Part shown: piece after piece, positions 1-8,774 of the stretch | How positions within the stretch are numbered: position 1 is the first letter of the stretch | How the letters are laid out: each line of letters opens with the position of its first letter | Assembly (NCBI GenBank): GCA_019751915.1 | Contig: JAIEMS010000004.1 | Coordinates: forward strand, 32,185-96,184 | DNA from: Burkholderiaceae bacterium | Lineage (GTDB): Bacteria; Pseudomonadota; Gammaproteobacteria; Burkholderiales; Burkholderiaceae_C | DNA: 64,000 bases | Direction of reading: 5' to 3' | Position numbers and translations under genes: made by a program | The notes under the pieces: generated by a model | What the model was told of the DNA's origin: nothing | The model's input: only the letters and a program-made list of their open reading frames with translations | Databases searched by the model: none

Positions 1-2
1 TG

Positions 3-1346
3 GCTACGGCTGCGGCGACCAGCTCTGGGGCGCAGCAATTTACGTTGGCCAATGGCATGCAGCTGATTGTTCAACCCGACCGGCGTGCGCCCACGGCCAT
101 GCACATGGTCTGGGTGCGGGTTGGCTCCATCGACGAGGTCGATGGCACCTCGGGCGTGGCCCATGTGCTCGAACACATGATGTTCAAGGGCAGCGCCAAA
201 TTGCCACCGGGCGAGTTTTCGCGCCGCGTGGCGGCCTTGGGGGGTTCTGAAAATGCCTTCACCAGCCGCGACTTTACCGGCTACTACCAGCAAATTCCGT
301 CCGACAAGCTGGCGCACGTGATGCGCCTAGAGTCCGAGCGTTTTGCCCATAATCGGTGGCCCGACGCTGAGTTTGCCAAAGAAATCGAAGTGATTAAAGA
401 AGAGCGGCGCATGCGTACCGAAGACCAGCCCCGCGCGGTGTTGGCCGAGCAATTGCACGCTGTAGCCTTCAACGCTTCGCCTTACCGTCGCCCGATCATT
501 GGCTGGATGAACGACTTGGACGCGATGACACCGGCCGATGTGCGCCAGTTCCATCGCCAGTGGTATGTGCCTGCCAATGCTGCCGTGGTGGTGGTCGGTG
601 ATGTCGATGTGCAGCAGGTGCGCGCGCTGGCCGAAAAGACCTATGGCCGTATTCCGGCCCGCGCTGTGCCCGCGCGCAAACCGCGCACCGAGCCTGTTCA
701 GATGGGTCTGCGCCGTATCACCGTGAAGGCTCCGGCAGAGCAGGCGTATGTGGCACTGGCGTTTCGGGTGCCTGCTTTGCAAAAACTCGATGCCCTGACC
801 GATAACGACCGCGACGCGCTGGCGCTGGTGGTGTTGTCGGCGGTGCTCAGTGGCTACGACGGCGCTCGGTTAGAACGCGCCCTGAGCCAAGGCCCGCAGC
901 GCGTTGCTGACAACGCTGGCAGTGGTGCCGATGTGATGGGCCGTGGCCCCGGTCTGTTCATGCTGATGGGTGTCCCGGCACAGGGTAAAACCGCCGTGCA
1001 GGTCGAAGATGCGCTGCGCGCAGAGCTGGCCCGCATCGCCAGCGAGGGCATCAACGCCGCCGAGCTAGAGCGCGTCAAAACGCAATGGGTCGCCCAAACC
1101 GTTTACCAGCGCGATTCTTTGCACGGCCAAGCCAGCGACTTGGGCAGCAATTGGGTGCTGGGCTTGCCGCTGGATGCTGAAGATCGCTTGTTGGCACTGT
1201 TGCGCGGCGTGACTCCGGCGCAGGTGCAATCGGTGGCGCAGCGCTATTTTGGGGATGACCAGCTCACGGTGGCGACGCTGGCTCCGCAGCCCTTGGATAC
1301 GCAACGCAAACGCCCGGCTGGCCCTGCTTTGGGCGCGCGCCATTGA
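3..1346 (+). CDS. M16 family zinc peptidase, catalytic partner; 5' truncated by the window edge
   Basis: HxxEH motif in HVLEHMMFKG; the open frame continues upstream of the TTG at 45 to the window start (ATAAATSSGAQQFTLANGMQ). Confidence 0.9.
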   Translation, partial: ATAAATSSGAQQFTLANGMQLIVQPDRRAPTAMHMVWVRVGSIDEVDGTSGVAHVLEHMMFKGSAKLPPGEFSRRVAALGGSENAFTSRDFTGYYQQIPSDKLAHVMRLESERFAHNRWPDAEFAKEIEVIKEERRMRTEDQPRAVLAEQLHAVAFNASPYRRPIIGWMNDLDAMTPADVRQFHRQWYVPANAAVVVVGDVDVQQVRALAEKTYGRIPARAVPARKPRTEPVQMGLRRITVKAPAEQAYVALAFRVPALQKLDALTDNDRDALALVVLSAVLSGYDGARLERALSQGPQRVADNAGSGADVMGRGPGLFMLMGVPAQGKTAVQVEDALRAELARIASEGINAAELERVKTQWVAQTVYQRDSLHGQASDLGSNWVLGLPLDAEDRLLALLRGVTPAQVQSVAQRYFGDDQLTVATLAPQPLDTQRKRPAGPALGARH

Positions 1347-1369
1347 ATACCGCACCGGAATAATCACCC

Positions 1370-2722
1370 ATGTTTACTCTTAAAAAGATAGCTACTTGTG
1401 CTTTACAGGTAAGCGCTGGAATCGTTTTTTATACCCAATCTGCTTGGGCGCTGTTGCCGATTGAGCATTGGAGCCAAACCAACGGTGCCCAAGTCTGGTT
1501 GGTGCAAAGTCCGGCCATTCCGATGGTCGATGTGCAAATCTCCTTTGATGCCGGTGAGCGCCGTGACCCGCCAGCGCAGGCGGGCCTTGCCAGCGCTGTG
1601 GCCGGCATGGTGTCGAAAGGGGTGCGCGCCGTCGGCGATGCGCCTGCGCTGGACGAAAACGCCTTGGGCGAGGCTTGGGCCGATTTGGGTGCCACTTTGC
1701 AAGCGCAGGCCAGCAAAGATGCGCTGGCGTTTTCGCTGCGCTCGTTGACCGCGCCCGATTTGCTCGACCAAGCCGCCCGCCTCACCGCCCGCCAATTGGC
1801 CGAACCAGCGTGGCCCGAAGACGTTTGGCAGCGTGAGCGCGAACGCTTGGGCGCAGCCCTGCGCGAGGCCCGCACCCAACCGGCCACCGTTGCCGCCGAA
1901 GCCTTTGCCGATGCGGTGTACGGCAGCCACCCCTACGGCCAGCGCGTCACCGATGCCACCTTAGCGCAAATCAGCGTGGCCGATTTTGCGCAGTTCCATA
2001 CCCGCTATCTGCAAGCTTGCCGCGCCAAAATTGCCATCGTGGGGGCGCTTGACCGGGCGCAGGCGCAGGCCCTTGTGACCACCTTGTTGGCACGTTTGCC
2101 CGCACCGACCTCTGGGCAGTGCGAGGCACTGCCTGCGGTGGCGCAGGTGCAACCCCTGGCGGCTCCGGTGCAAAAAGACGTGGCCTTTGCTTCGGCGCAG
2201 GCGCAGGTGCTGATCGGCCAACCGGGTTTGGCCCGCAGTGATCCTGATTTTTTGACGATACTGGTGGGCAACCATATTTTGGGCGGTGGTGGCTTTGTCT
2301 CGCGTCTGACCAACGAGGTGCGCGAAAAACGCGGCTTGAGCTACAGCGTTCATAGCCAGTTTGCTCCCGGCCTGCATGCAGGTGCTTTCACCATCAGCCT
2401 GCAAACCCGGCCCGACCAAGCGGCCGAGGCTACGCAGGTCGCGCGCGACGTACTGACCCGCTTTGTGGCCGATGGCCCGACCCCTGCCGAATTGCGTGCT
2501 GCCAAAGACAACCTGATTGGTGGTTTTGCTCTGCGCATTGACAGCAACCGTAAACTGCTGGGCAACGTCGTCAATATCGCCAGCCACGGCCTGCCACTGG
2601 ACTATTTAGAGCACTGGAGGCAGCGCGTCGAGGCCATCACCGTGGCCGACATCCGCGCTGCCATGCAGCGCAAATTGCAACCCGGTCGCATGGCGACCAT
2701 CGTTTTAGGAGCGCAGCCTTGA
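1370..2722 (+). CDS. M16 family peptidase-like protein, non-catalytic partner
   Basis: M16B-type sequence (GLASAVAGMVSKG, EKRGLSYSV) without HxxEH; directly downstream of the catalytic paralogue; N-terminal signal peptide. Confidence 0.88.
   Translation: MFTLKKIATCALQVSAGIVFYTQSAWALLPIEHWSQTNGAQVWLVQSPAIPMVDVQISFDAGERRDPPAQAGLASAVAGMVSKGVRAVGDAPALDENALGEAWADLGATLQAQASKDALAFSLRSLTAPDLLDQAARLTARQLAEPAWPEDVWQRERERLGAALREARTQPATVAAEAFADAVYGSHPYGQRVTDATLAQISVADFAQFHTRYLQACRAKIAIVGALDRAQAQALVTTLLARLPAPTSGQCEALPAVAQVQPLAAPVQKDVAFASAQAQVLIGQPGLARSDPDFLTILVGNHILGGGGFVSRLTNEVREKRGLSYSVHSQFAPGLHAGAFTISLQTRPDQAAEATQVARDVLTRFVADGPTPAELRAAKDNLIGGFALRIDSNRKLLGNVVNIASHGLPLDYLEHWRQRVEAITVADIRAAMQRKLQPGRMATIVLGAQP
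1376..1433 (+). repeat. Dispersed palindromic repeat copy A, overlapping the signal-peptide codons of the second M16 protein
   Basis: ctcttaaaaagatagctacttgtgctttacaggtaagcgctggaatcgttttttat; compare 13442-13500 gctatgttatcgatagctacttatcctctgtgggtaagggctagagcgccttttg. Confidence 0.7.
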
Positions 2723-3393
2723 GCCGTCGCCTGACCCCCGCCCAAGCCGCTGCCGCCCTGCGCCAGCCCCCCGCAACCAAAACTGCCAAAGCGCCTGTCG
2801 CTGCCGCTAAAACTGCCAAGGCTGCACCCAGTGGTGCTGGCGAAATCCGCATTATTGGCGGTCAATGGAAACGCACCCGCCTGCCAGTGGCACGCCTGCC
2901 CGGCCTGCGCCCCACGCCCGACCGTGTCCGCGAAACCTTGTTCAACTGGCTCGGCCAAGATTTGGCCGGTTGGCGCTGTGTCGATGCTTTTGCGGGCACG
3001 GGCGCGTTGGGGCTGGAGGCGGCTTCGCGCGGCGCTGCCGCAGTGCAATTGGTTGAGCAAGATGCTGCTTTGGCCGCGCAACTGCAAACGCTGTGCCAAC
3101 GCTTGCAAGCCGCTAACGTGCAAGTGCGCCGGGGCGATGGTGTGGCGCAGCTGCGCCAGTGCGTGCCCGCCAGCTTGGATGTGGTGTTTCTGGACCCACC
3201 GTTTGACAGCGCCTTGTTTGCGCCAGCCCTCCAAGCAGCGGCGCAGGCGCTGGGGCCGCAGGGGTTTGTTTATCTGGAGGCCCCCATCGCTTGGGACGAT
3301 GCGGCCTTGGCCCCGTTGGGGCTGGCACTGCACCGCCACCTGCGTGCGGGTGTCGTCCATGCCCACCTGCTGCGGCTTGCGACAGGAAATTAA
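2719..3393 (+). CDS. rsmD: 16S rRNA (guanine966-N2)-methyltransferase
   Basis: RIIGGQWKRTRLPV, LRPTPDRVRETLFNWL, DAFAGTGALGLEA, DVVFLDPPF; TTG start overlaps the upstream stop. Confidence 0.93.
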   Translation: MSRRLTPAQAAAALRQPPATKTAKAPVAAAKTAKAAPSGAGEIRIIGGQWKRTRLPVARLPGLRPTPDRVRETLFNWLGQDLAGWRCVDAFAGTGALGLEAASRGAAAVQLVEQDAALAAQLQTLCQRLQAANVQVRRGDGVAQLRQCVPASLDVVFLDPPFDSALFAPALQAAAQALGPQGFVYLEAPIAWDDAALAPLGLALHRHLRAGVVHAHLLRLATGN

Positions 3394-3394
3394 T

Positions 3395-3455
3395 TGCTAT
3401 TTATTTAATAGCAAACAATGGTTGCTGAGTAAGCGCTAGGAGCTACTTTGATTCA
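3395..3455 (+). repeat. Dispersed palindromic repeat copy B
   Basis: ttgctatttatttaatagcaaacaatggttgctgagtaagcgctaggagctactttgattc immediately after the rsmD stop. Confidence 0.7.
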
Positions 3456-3515
3456 AGAAATAGTTGGCAAACGGCATAATCGGCACTTTTGCCCTTTTTT
3501 GACAGGAGACCCCCC

Positions 3516-4019
3516 ATGGCCCAAGACGTTACCGCCGTCTACCCCGGCACCTTTGACCCGATCACGCTGGGCCATGAAGACTTGGTGCGCCGGGCCTCGC
3601 AATTGTTTGGCCGGGTGATTGTGGCTGTGGCTGTGGCCCACCACAAAAAAACCATGTTCAGTTTGGACGAGCGCATGGACATGGTGCGCCAAGCGCTGCA
3701 CGACTGCCCGCAGGTGCAAGTGGAGCCGTTTGAAGGCTTGGTGACCGAATTTGTTGCCGCCCACGGTGGCAAAGTCATGGTGCGGGGCCTGCGCTCGGGC
3801 ACCGATTTTGACTACGAATTTCAGTTGGCGGGCATGAACCGCGCCCTGATGCCCGACATCGAAACCCTCTTTTTACCGCCCAGCAGCCCATACCAATTCA
3901 TCAGCAGCACCTTGGTGCGCGAAATCGCCACGCTGGGCGGTGAGGTGGCGCAGTTTGTCTCGCCAGCGGTACACCAGCGGCTGCTGCAAAAAACAGGCCG
4001 TCCACTGCCTGCACAGTGA
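3516..4019 (+). CDS. coaD: Pantetheine-phosphate adenylyltransferase
   Basis: AVYPGTFDPITLGHEDLVRRA, SPYQFISSTLVREIA. Confidence 0.95.
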   Translation: MAQDVTAVYPGTFDPITLGHEDLVRRASQLFGRVIVAVAVAHHKKTMFSLDERMDMVRQALHDCPQVQVEPFEGLVTEFVAAHGGKVMVRGLRSGTDFDYEFQLAGMNRALMPDIETLFLPPSSPYQFISSTLVREIATLGGEVAQFVSPAVHQRLLQKTGRPLPAQ

Positions 4020-4050
4020 GCGGCCTTGGCGGGTGCTGTCGATGCCGCGA

Positions 4051-4365
4051 TCAGGGGCGCAGCACAATGCTGTTGCGCACCTCGCGCACATTCTTGGTGC
4101 TGCGGGCAATGGTTTCTGCCCGGTTCTTTTCGGTCTGGGACTTGGCAAAACCCGACAACTGCACCGTGCCGTTGAGGGTTTCGACGCTGATGGCGGCAGC
4201 CGAGACGGTTTTGTCTTCGGCCATTTTGGCCTTGATCGCGGTGGTGATGCCGGCATCGTCGATGTAGGCCCCCACGGTTTCTTGGTTGCGCGCAACCGAG
4301 CAACCGGTGGTCACGATGGTCAGGCCTGCAAGAGCGGCAAAAACAAGGGCACGGGCGTATTTCAT
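4051..4365 (-). CDS. BON-domain lipoprotein
   Basis: Lipobox-like TTGCS; DDAGITTAIKAKMAED..VETLNGTVQLSGF. Confidence 0.85.
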   Translation of the reverse strand: MKYARALVFAALAGLTIVTTGCSVARNQETVGAYIDDAGITTAIKAKMAEDKTVSAAAISVETLNGTVQLSGFAKSQTEKNRAETIARSTKNVREVRNSIVLRP

Positions 4366-4485
4366 GGTTTTCCTTGGAAGAGTGAGAGCAAGAGATGGGA
4401 TGGACAGCTTATACCGGCTTCTTTGGAGGCGTTCCAGAAAATAACTTGTTCACACTGTGTTGTTCAGAAGAGATGGAACAAAATA

Positions 4486-5037
4486 TCAATGTTGGTGGCG
4501 TGGCGCATGGGAGTCCATGACCTCCAGTAGCGCTGCAGGCGCTTTGAGACCTTGGGTTGACGTGCCGGTGGATGGCACTTCAACCCAAGCATTGCTGCCC
4601 TTGTCGCAAATTTGCAGAACTTTGAACCACAAGGCACCAGCCGTCTCGGGCAAGCCGCCCCGCAATACGAACTCGTCATAGTGGGAATCAGGGAGCCAAT
4701 GGTCTTTTGTGCTGGCGCTCCACGTGATTTCTGCTACATCCTCGGTCACGACCTTGCCATGGTTTTTGTAAGGCTTCTCCAGCTGGGTCAGCGTGGTCGT
4801 GAGGTTCCAGCCCGGTTTTGGCATGGGCTTGGCTCCCTGAAAGCCAGTGGGGATGTAGACCTTGATGGCCGTGGTGGGTGAGCCGTCGCAACCGTGGCCG
4901 ACCCGCAAGGTCGCACGGTAGTTGCGTCCAGCCAACGCTGTAGGCTCTTCCAGAACCACATGCGAAAACGCGGCGGAAGTCCAGATCAACAGGCCATAAA
5001 GCACTGTGTTTTTTACAAAATTTCGGGTTTTCATCAT
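4486..5037 (-). CDS. DUF1775/YcnI-like secreted protein
   Basis: HVVLEEPTALAGRNYRATLRVGHGCDGSPTTAIKVYIPTGF; same strand as and just downstream of the TonB receptor. Confidence 0.85.
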   Translation of the reverse strand: MMKTRNFVKNTVLYGLLIWTSAAFSHVVLEEPTALAGRNYRATLRVGHGCDGSPTTAIKVYIPTGFQGAKPMPKPGWNLTTTLTQLEKPYKNHGKVVTEDVAEITWSASTKDHWLPDSHYDEFVLRGGLPETAGALWFKVLQICDKGSNAWVEVPSTGTSTQGLKAPAALLEVMDSHAPRHQH

Positions 5038-5090
5038 CGTCTTTCAAACGATGGCTTATGGTTTCACATAAGCCAGCAGTGGTTTTAAAT

Positions 5091-7457
5091 TTACAAATCA
5101 AACTTCAACTCGGCCACATAGCTGCGCTGTGGATAGGGGTGAAAATTCCAGTATTTGTAGTTGTTTAGGTTGTCGATGCCCAACGAGGCAGTCCACTGCT
5201 TGCCCACCACGTAGCGCAGGCGCACGTCGGTAGTCAGGTATTTGCTGACACCTTGGTAGGTGTAGCCGTTCACATCGGCGTTGTTCAGTGTTCTGAACTG
5301 GGGCCCGCTGTAGCGCACGCCCAACGACGCACTCCAGCGCTCGTCCATTCTGTAGCTCGCCAGCGCAGTGGCCCGCCACCGTGGAATATTGGGCTGCTGC
5401 TTGTCAATGGTGTCACCGGCCATTGCCACGAAACCGGCATTTTCCTTAATGAGGGAGTGGGTGTAGGTGACGCTGCCCGACAGATCTAGCCCCTTCTTGA
5501 AAACGTCAACGCCGTTGTAGGCTACTTCTAGACCTTTGGTCTGGATTTGGCCGATGTTTTGGACACGACTGATATTGCGGTTGGCCACCGCATCAAACGT
5601 TGTCTGGGAATACAGCGAATCCCGGGTATCTTCCGAAAATAACGTCAGACGCAACAGGCCATTTCCCAAATCTTGTTCTGCACTGAGTTCGGTCGTCCAT
5701 GACTTTTCTGGCTTGAGATTGGGATCGTTGATGTACTGTGAATTGGTGGTCGAGGTCGCTCCGTACAACTCCGATACCGTAGGCATACGCACCGCGCGGC
5801 CCATTGAGCCTTTGAGTACCGTGTTTCCCGTCCATTGGTAAGACAGGGCGGCTTTGGGTGAAATAAAGTTCTCGCGGCGCTGGGCATACGTCGTGTTGTT
5901 GGCATGGGATGGGCCGAACGTGGTGAATCCGCTAGAGGCGATCCAGTTTTCCAGTCGCGCACCCAACACGGTTTTCCACTGAGGTGCCAATGTCCAAGAA
6001 TCTTGAGCATACAGGCTGCGCAACACACTCTTACCGCCCACCTCATTGGCCAGTTTTCCAGCGCTGTCCGTTTGCCAATTACCGGCGATGTTGGAAGTAA
6101 GGTAATTTAGCTTGTAGCTGTCTTGCTGTAGACCAAAGTCCACAATGTGCGCTCCCTGTATTCCTTGTGGTCGCCAGATTCCTTTGAGCGCTAAGGTGTT
6201 CCAGCCCGTACCGCTGCCATCGGCGATAGTCCCGGCACCGCCGTTGGCCGAGCCAGGCAGTAGGTTGGTGGCTGCGTTCTGGCGCTTTGCGTCTTTGCTG
6301 TAGTCGTAAAGGCTGGCGGCCAACTCCCAGTCCCAAACGCCTTGGGTACGGCTCTTGACCGATATGCCATGGATGGCGTGGCTCAGGCTTTCATTGGTTA
6401 GCCCAAAGTCGCCACCGTTGAGGGCTTGTGCGCCGCTGAAGGCGAGTCCATTGACGTTGATAGCACCGCTGTAGACGGGTTGTCCTGCCGCGTTCTTTAG
6501 GTAAGAGGCGGGGCGACCTTCTGAGGTGTTTTGCCACAGACCCAGCGTGTAGCTAGCCCGAACTTCGGGGGTGATGTCGTAAGCGAGTTTGACCTTGAAA
6601 TGATCCTGCACCGTGTGGTATTCGGTGCCGCTGCCCAGAATGTAGATGGGTGCGTTAGCGTTGTTTCTGTTGGGCACTGCGCCAGTGACGGGTGTGCCTG
6701 CGGTGCTGGCTACGCCTGCACTGAGCAATCGTGTCGCAAACGTCAATGGTTGACCATGGCTGTCGGTGTGGTTGAAGTTCATGAACCACGACCAATCGCC
6801 GTTTTTGTTGCCCACCGAGGTACTGGTCTGCCACGCATTGAAGGTTGCGTTGGTGTTGTACAAATCGAAGGGCTGCGAGATGTAGCCGACTTTGGCATGT
6901 GCCTCAAATTGGGTCGGCATGCGGGTTACATAATCCACCACCGCCCCGACGGAGTTACCTGCATACGCCGCAGAAAAAGGGCCGTACATGACATCTACAC
7001 GCTCGATTTCCTCGGGCGTTACGAGTCCCCAGCGCGGCGGAAACCCCAAGCCACCGACACCATTGCCCAGATAGTTAGACAGCAACATCCCATCGCTATA
7101 CACCGCAGAGCGGGCGCTGTTGCCCGTGCCAGATGCCCGACTAGACAGGATGGCGTGGTTGTAGTCACCGATGTAGCGCTTGCGTACCAGCAAGCTAGGA
7201 AAGTATTTCAGTGCATCTTCGCTGTCGGTGGCGTTGATGCTTTGTTCGATCTGTTCGCGGGTGACTCCTTCGATGGTGGTGGGAATCTGCGTAGGCAGCG
7301 AGGTAGGCTGGCCGCCAAAGATGCTAACAACACCTAGCGTCTTGACGGGAGTGTCGCTCAACACGGGGTTGGAGGGGGGCGACTGTATTTGGGCCAGTGC
7401 CGGAAAGGCAACAGGAAAGGCCATGGCAATAGCCACGGCAAAACGATTCTTCAACAT
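5091..7457 (-). CDS. TonB-dependent receptor, probably copper-linked by context
   Basis: Plug and barrel motifs (DGMLLSNYLGNGVGG, ERVDVMYGPFSAAYAGNSVGAVVDYVTR), C-terminal aromatic YVAELKFDL; flanked by DUF2946 and DUF1775 genes. Confidence 0.9.
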   Translation of the reverse strand: MLKNRFAVAIAMAFPVAFPALAQIQSPPSNPVLSDTPVKTLGVVSIFGGQPTSLPTQIPTTIEGVTREQIEQSINATDSEDALKYFPSLLVRKRYIGDYNHAILSSRASGTGNSARSAVYSDGMLLSNYLGNGVGGLGFPPRWGLVTPEEIERVDVMYGPFSAAYAGNSVGAVVDYVTRMPTQFEAHAKVGYISQPFDLYNTNATFNAWQTSTSVGNKNGDWSWFMNFNHTDSHGQPLTFATRLLSAGVASTAGTPVTGAVPNRNNANAPIYILGSGTEYHTVQDHFKVKLAYDITPEVRASYTLGLWQNTSEGRPASYLKNAAGQPVYSGAINVNGLAFSGAQALNGGDFGLTNESLSHAIHGISVKSRTQGVWDWELAASLYDYSKDAKRQNAATNLLPGSANGGAGTIADGSGTGWNTLALKGIWRPQGIQGAHIVDFGLQQDSYKLNYLTSNIAGNWQTDSAGKLANEVGGKSVLRSLYAQDSWTLAPQWKTVLGARLENWIASSGFTTFGPSHANNTTYAQRRENFISPKAALSYQWTGNTVLKGSMGRAVRMPTVSELYGATSTTNSQYINDPNLKPEKSWTTELSAEQDLGNGLLRLTLFSEDTRDSLYSQTTFDAVANRNISRVQNIGQIQTKGLEVAYNGVDVFKKGLDLSGSVTYTHSLIKENAGFVAMAGDTIDKQQPNIPRWRATALASYRMDERWSASLGVRYSGPQFRTLNNADVNGYTYQGVSKYLTTDVRLRYVVGKQWTASLGIDNLNNYKYWNFHPYPQRSYVAELKFDL

Positions 7458-7475
7458 AGAAATTCTCTAGAAATA

Positions 7476-7536
7476 TCAATCAAATCAGCCATCAGCCTTT
7501 ATGTAGCAGGCTTCAGGTGCTATGAATTCAATAGCT
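7476..7536 (-). repeat. Dispersed palindromic repeat copy C, between the DUF2946 stop and the TonB receptor start
   Basis: Minus strand: gagctattgaattcatagcacctgaagcctgctacataaaggctgatggctgatttgattg. Confidence 0.65.
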
Positions 7537-7892
7537 CAAGAGAAAACGGGTGGGCCGCGTGCCGGTAGCGGTGCCCCCGTGAGGGCCGCAATTCGGGCCT
7601 TGGGAATAGTTTGCAGTGCTTGGCCCATCGGCTGCACCAGTGGCACGTGCAAATGCATTACTGGAGGCGGTGCGCTGATGTTGGCGCACAGCGGGCAGTC
7701 CAGCGTGTGGCTGCCAACGGGCTTGTCGCCATCTTCGGTGAGGATGAGCAACTTCATTGCACCCGTGCCGGAGCAGATCAACTCTAGGGTTTGCGGCTGG
7801 AGTATCGGCGAGGCAATCGCTACGCCCATCGACAACGCAAACCACACCAGCACGAAGCGGGCAATGAGGTGAGCGTTGCGCAATGCTTGCAT
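7536..7892 (-). CDS. DUF2946-type small cysteine-containing protein, candidate copper-responsive leader ORF
   Basis: MQALRNAHLIARFVLVWFALSMGVAIASP..LICSGTG..LDCPLCANISAPPP; directly upstream of the TonB receptor. Confidence 0.75.
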   Translation of the reverse strand: MQALRNAHLIARFVLVWFALSMGVAIASPILQPQTLELICSGTGAMKLLILTEDGDKPVGSHTLDCPLCANISAPPPVMHLHVPLVQPMGQALQTIPKARIAALTGAPLPARGPPVFS

Positions 7893-7900
7893 GGCGGCGA

Positions 7901-8674
7901 TTATGGACTTGGAATAGAGGCCCAAGGCGTTGCAGCGCACACCTTGCAGTCTGCGCTGCGTGGCACTTGCAAGGCGCTCCAGTGCATGCTGTGGGCATCG
8001 AGCATCAGCAAGCGCCCGGCCAGCGAAGTGCCTGCACCGGCCACCAGTTTGAGCGCCTCGGCAGCTTGCATCGCTCCGATGATGCCCACCAGCGGCGCAA
8101 ACACCCCCATTGTGGCGCACCGCAGCTCTTCGGGCTGGGCATCGGGGGCAAACAAGCAGGCGTAGCACGGCGCGGCAGACTGGCGTGGGTCTACCACCAT
8201 GATTTGGCCGTCAAAGCGGCTGGCTGCACCCGCCACCAACGGCTTGCCTTGGCGCACACAAGCGGCGTTGATGGCATGGCGCGTGGCGTAGTTGTCGGTG
8301 CAATCGAGCACCACACTGGCATCGGCCACCCAGCGATCGAGCAGCACGGCATTGGCGCGCTCTGGCACGCAGGTGACCAGCACCTCGGGGTTGATCGCCT
8401 GCACCGCCTGCGCGATGGAGTTGACCTTGGGCATGCCGACCCGTTCGGTGGTGTGGGCGATCTGGCGCTGCAAGTTGGTCAGATCAACCACATCGTCATC
8501 GACCAGCGTCATGCGTCCGATGCCCGCCGAGGCCAAATACAAGGCTGCGGGCGAACCCAAACCACCCGCGCCCACCACCAGCACATGGGCGGCCAAAATC
8601 CGCTCTTGCCCCTCGATGCCGATATCGTCCAGCAAAATGTGGCGGGAGTAGCGCAGGAGCTGGTCGTCGGTCAT
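7901..8674 (-). CDS. moeB: HesA/MoeB/ThiF family adenylyltransferase
   Basis: LLRYSRHILLDDIGIEGQERILAAHVLVVGAGGLGSPAALYLASAGIG. Confidence 0.9.
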   Translation of the reverse strand: MTDDQLLRYSRHILLDDIGIEGQERILAAHVLVVGAGGLGSPAALYLASAGIGRMTLVDDDVVDLTNLQRQIAHTTERVGMPKVNSIAQAVQAINPEVLVTCVPERANAVLLDRWVADASVVLDCTDNYATRHAINAACVRQGKPLVAGAASRFDGQIMVVDPRQSAAPCYACLFAPDAQPEELRCATMGVFAPLVGIIGAMQAAEALKLVAGAGTSLAGRLLMLDAHSMHWSALQVPRSADCKVCAATPWASIPSP

Positions 8675-8704
8675 GGTGTTGGGAAAAACAGAGGTCAGAG
8701 AAAA

Positions 8705-8733
8705 GGGCCGGACTCCCCGTGGAGTCCGGCCCC
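8705..8733 (-). terminator. Rho-independent terminator downstream of ctp
   Basis: GGGCCGGACTCC-ccgt-GGAGTCCGGCCC hairpin, followed on the minus strand by TTTTCTCTG. Confidence 0.8.
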
Positions 8734-8774
8734 GCATGGCTGGCAGTTCAAAAAATGGCAAGCCGCAGAAGGCG

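Noticed and set aside
6531-7337. 268-aa plus-strand ORF opposite the TonB receptor
   Set aside because: Shadow ORF; the receptor's plug-domain motifs are clear on the minus strand.
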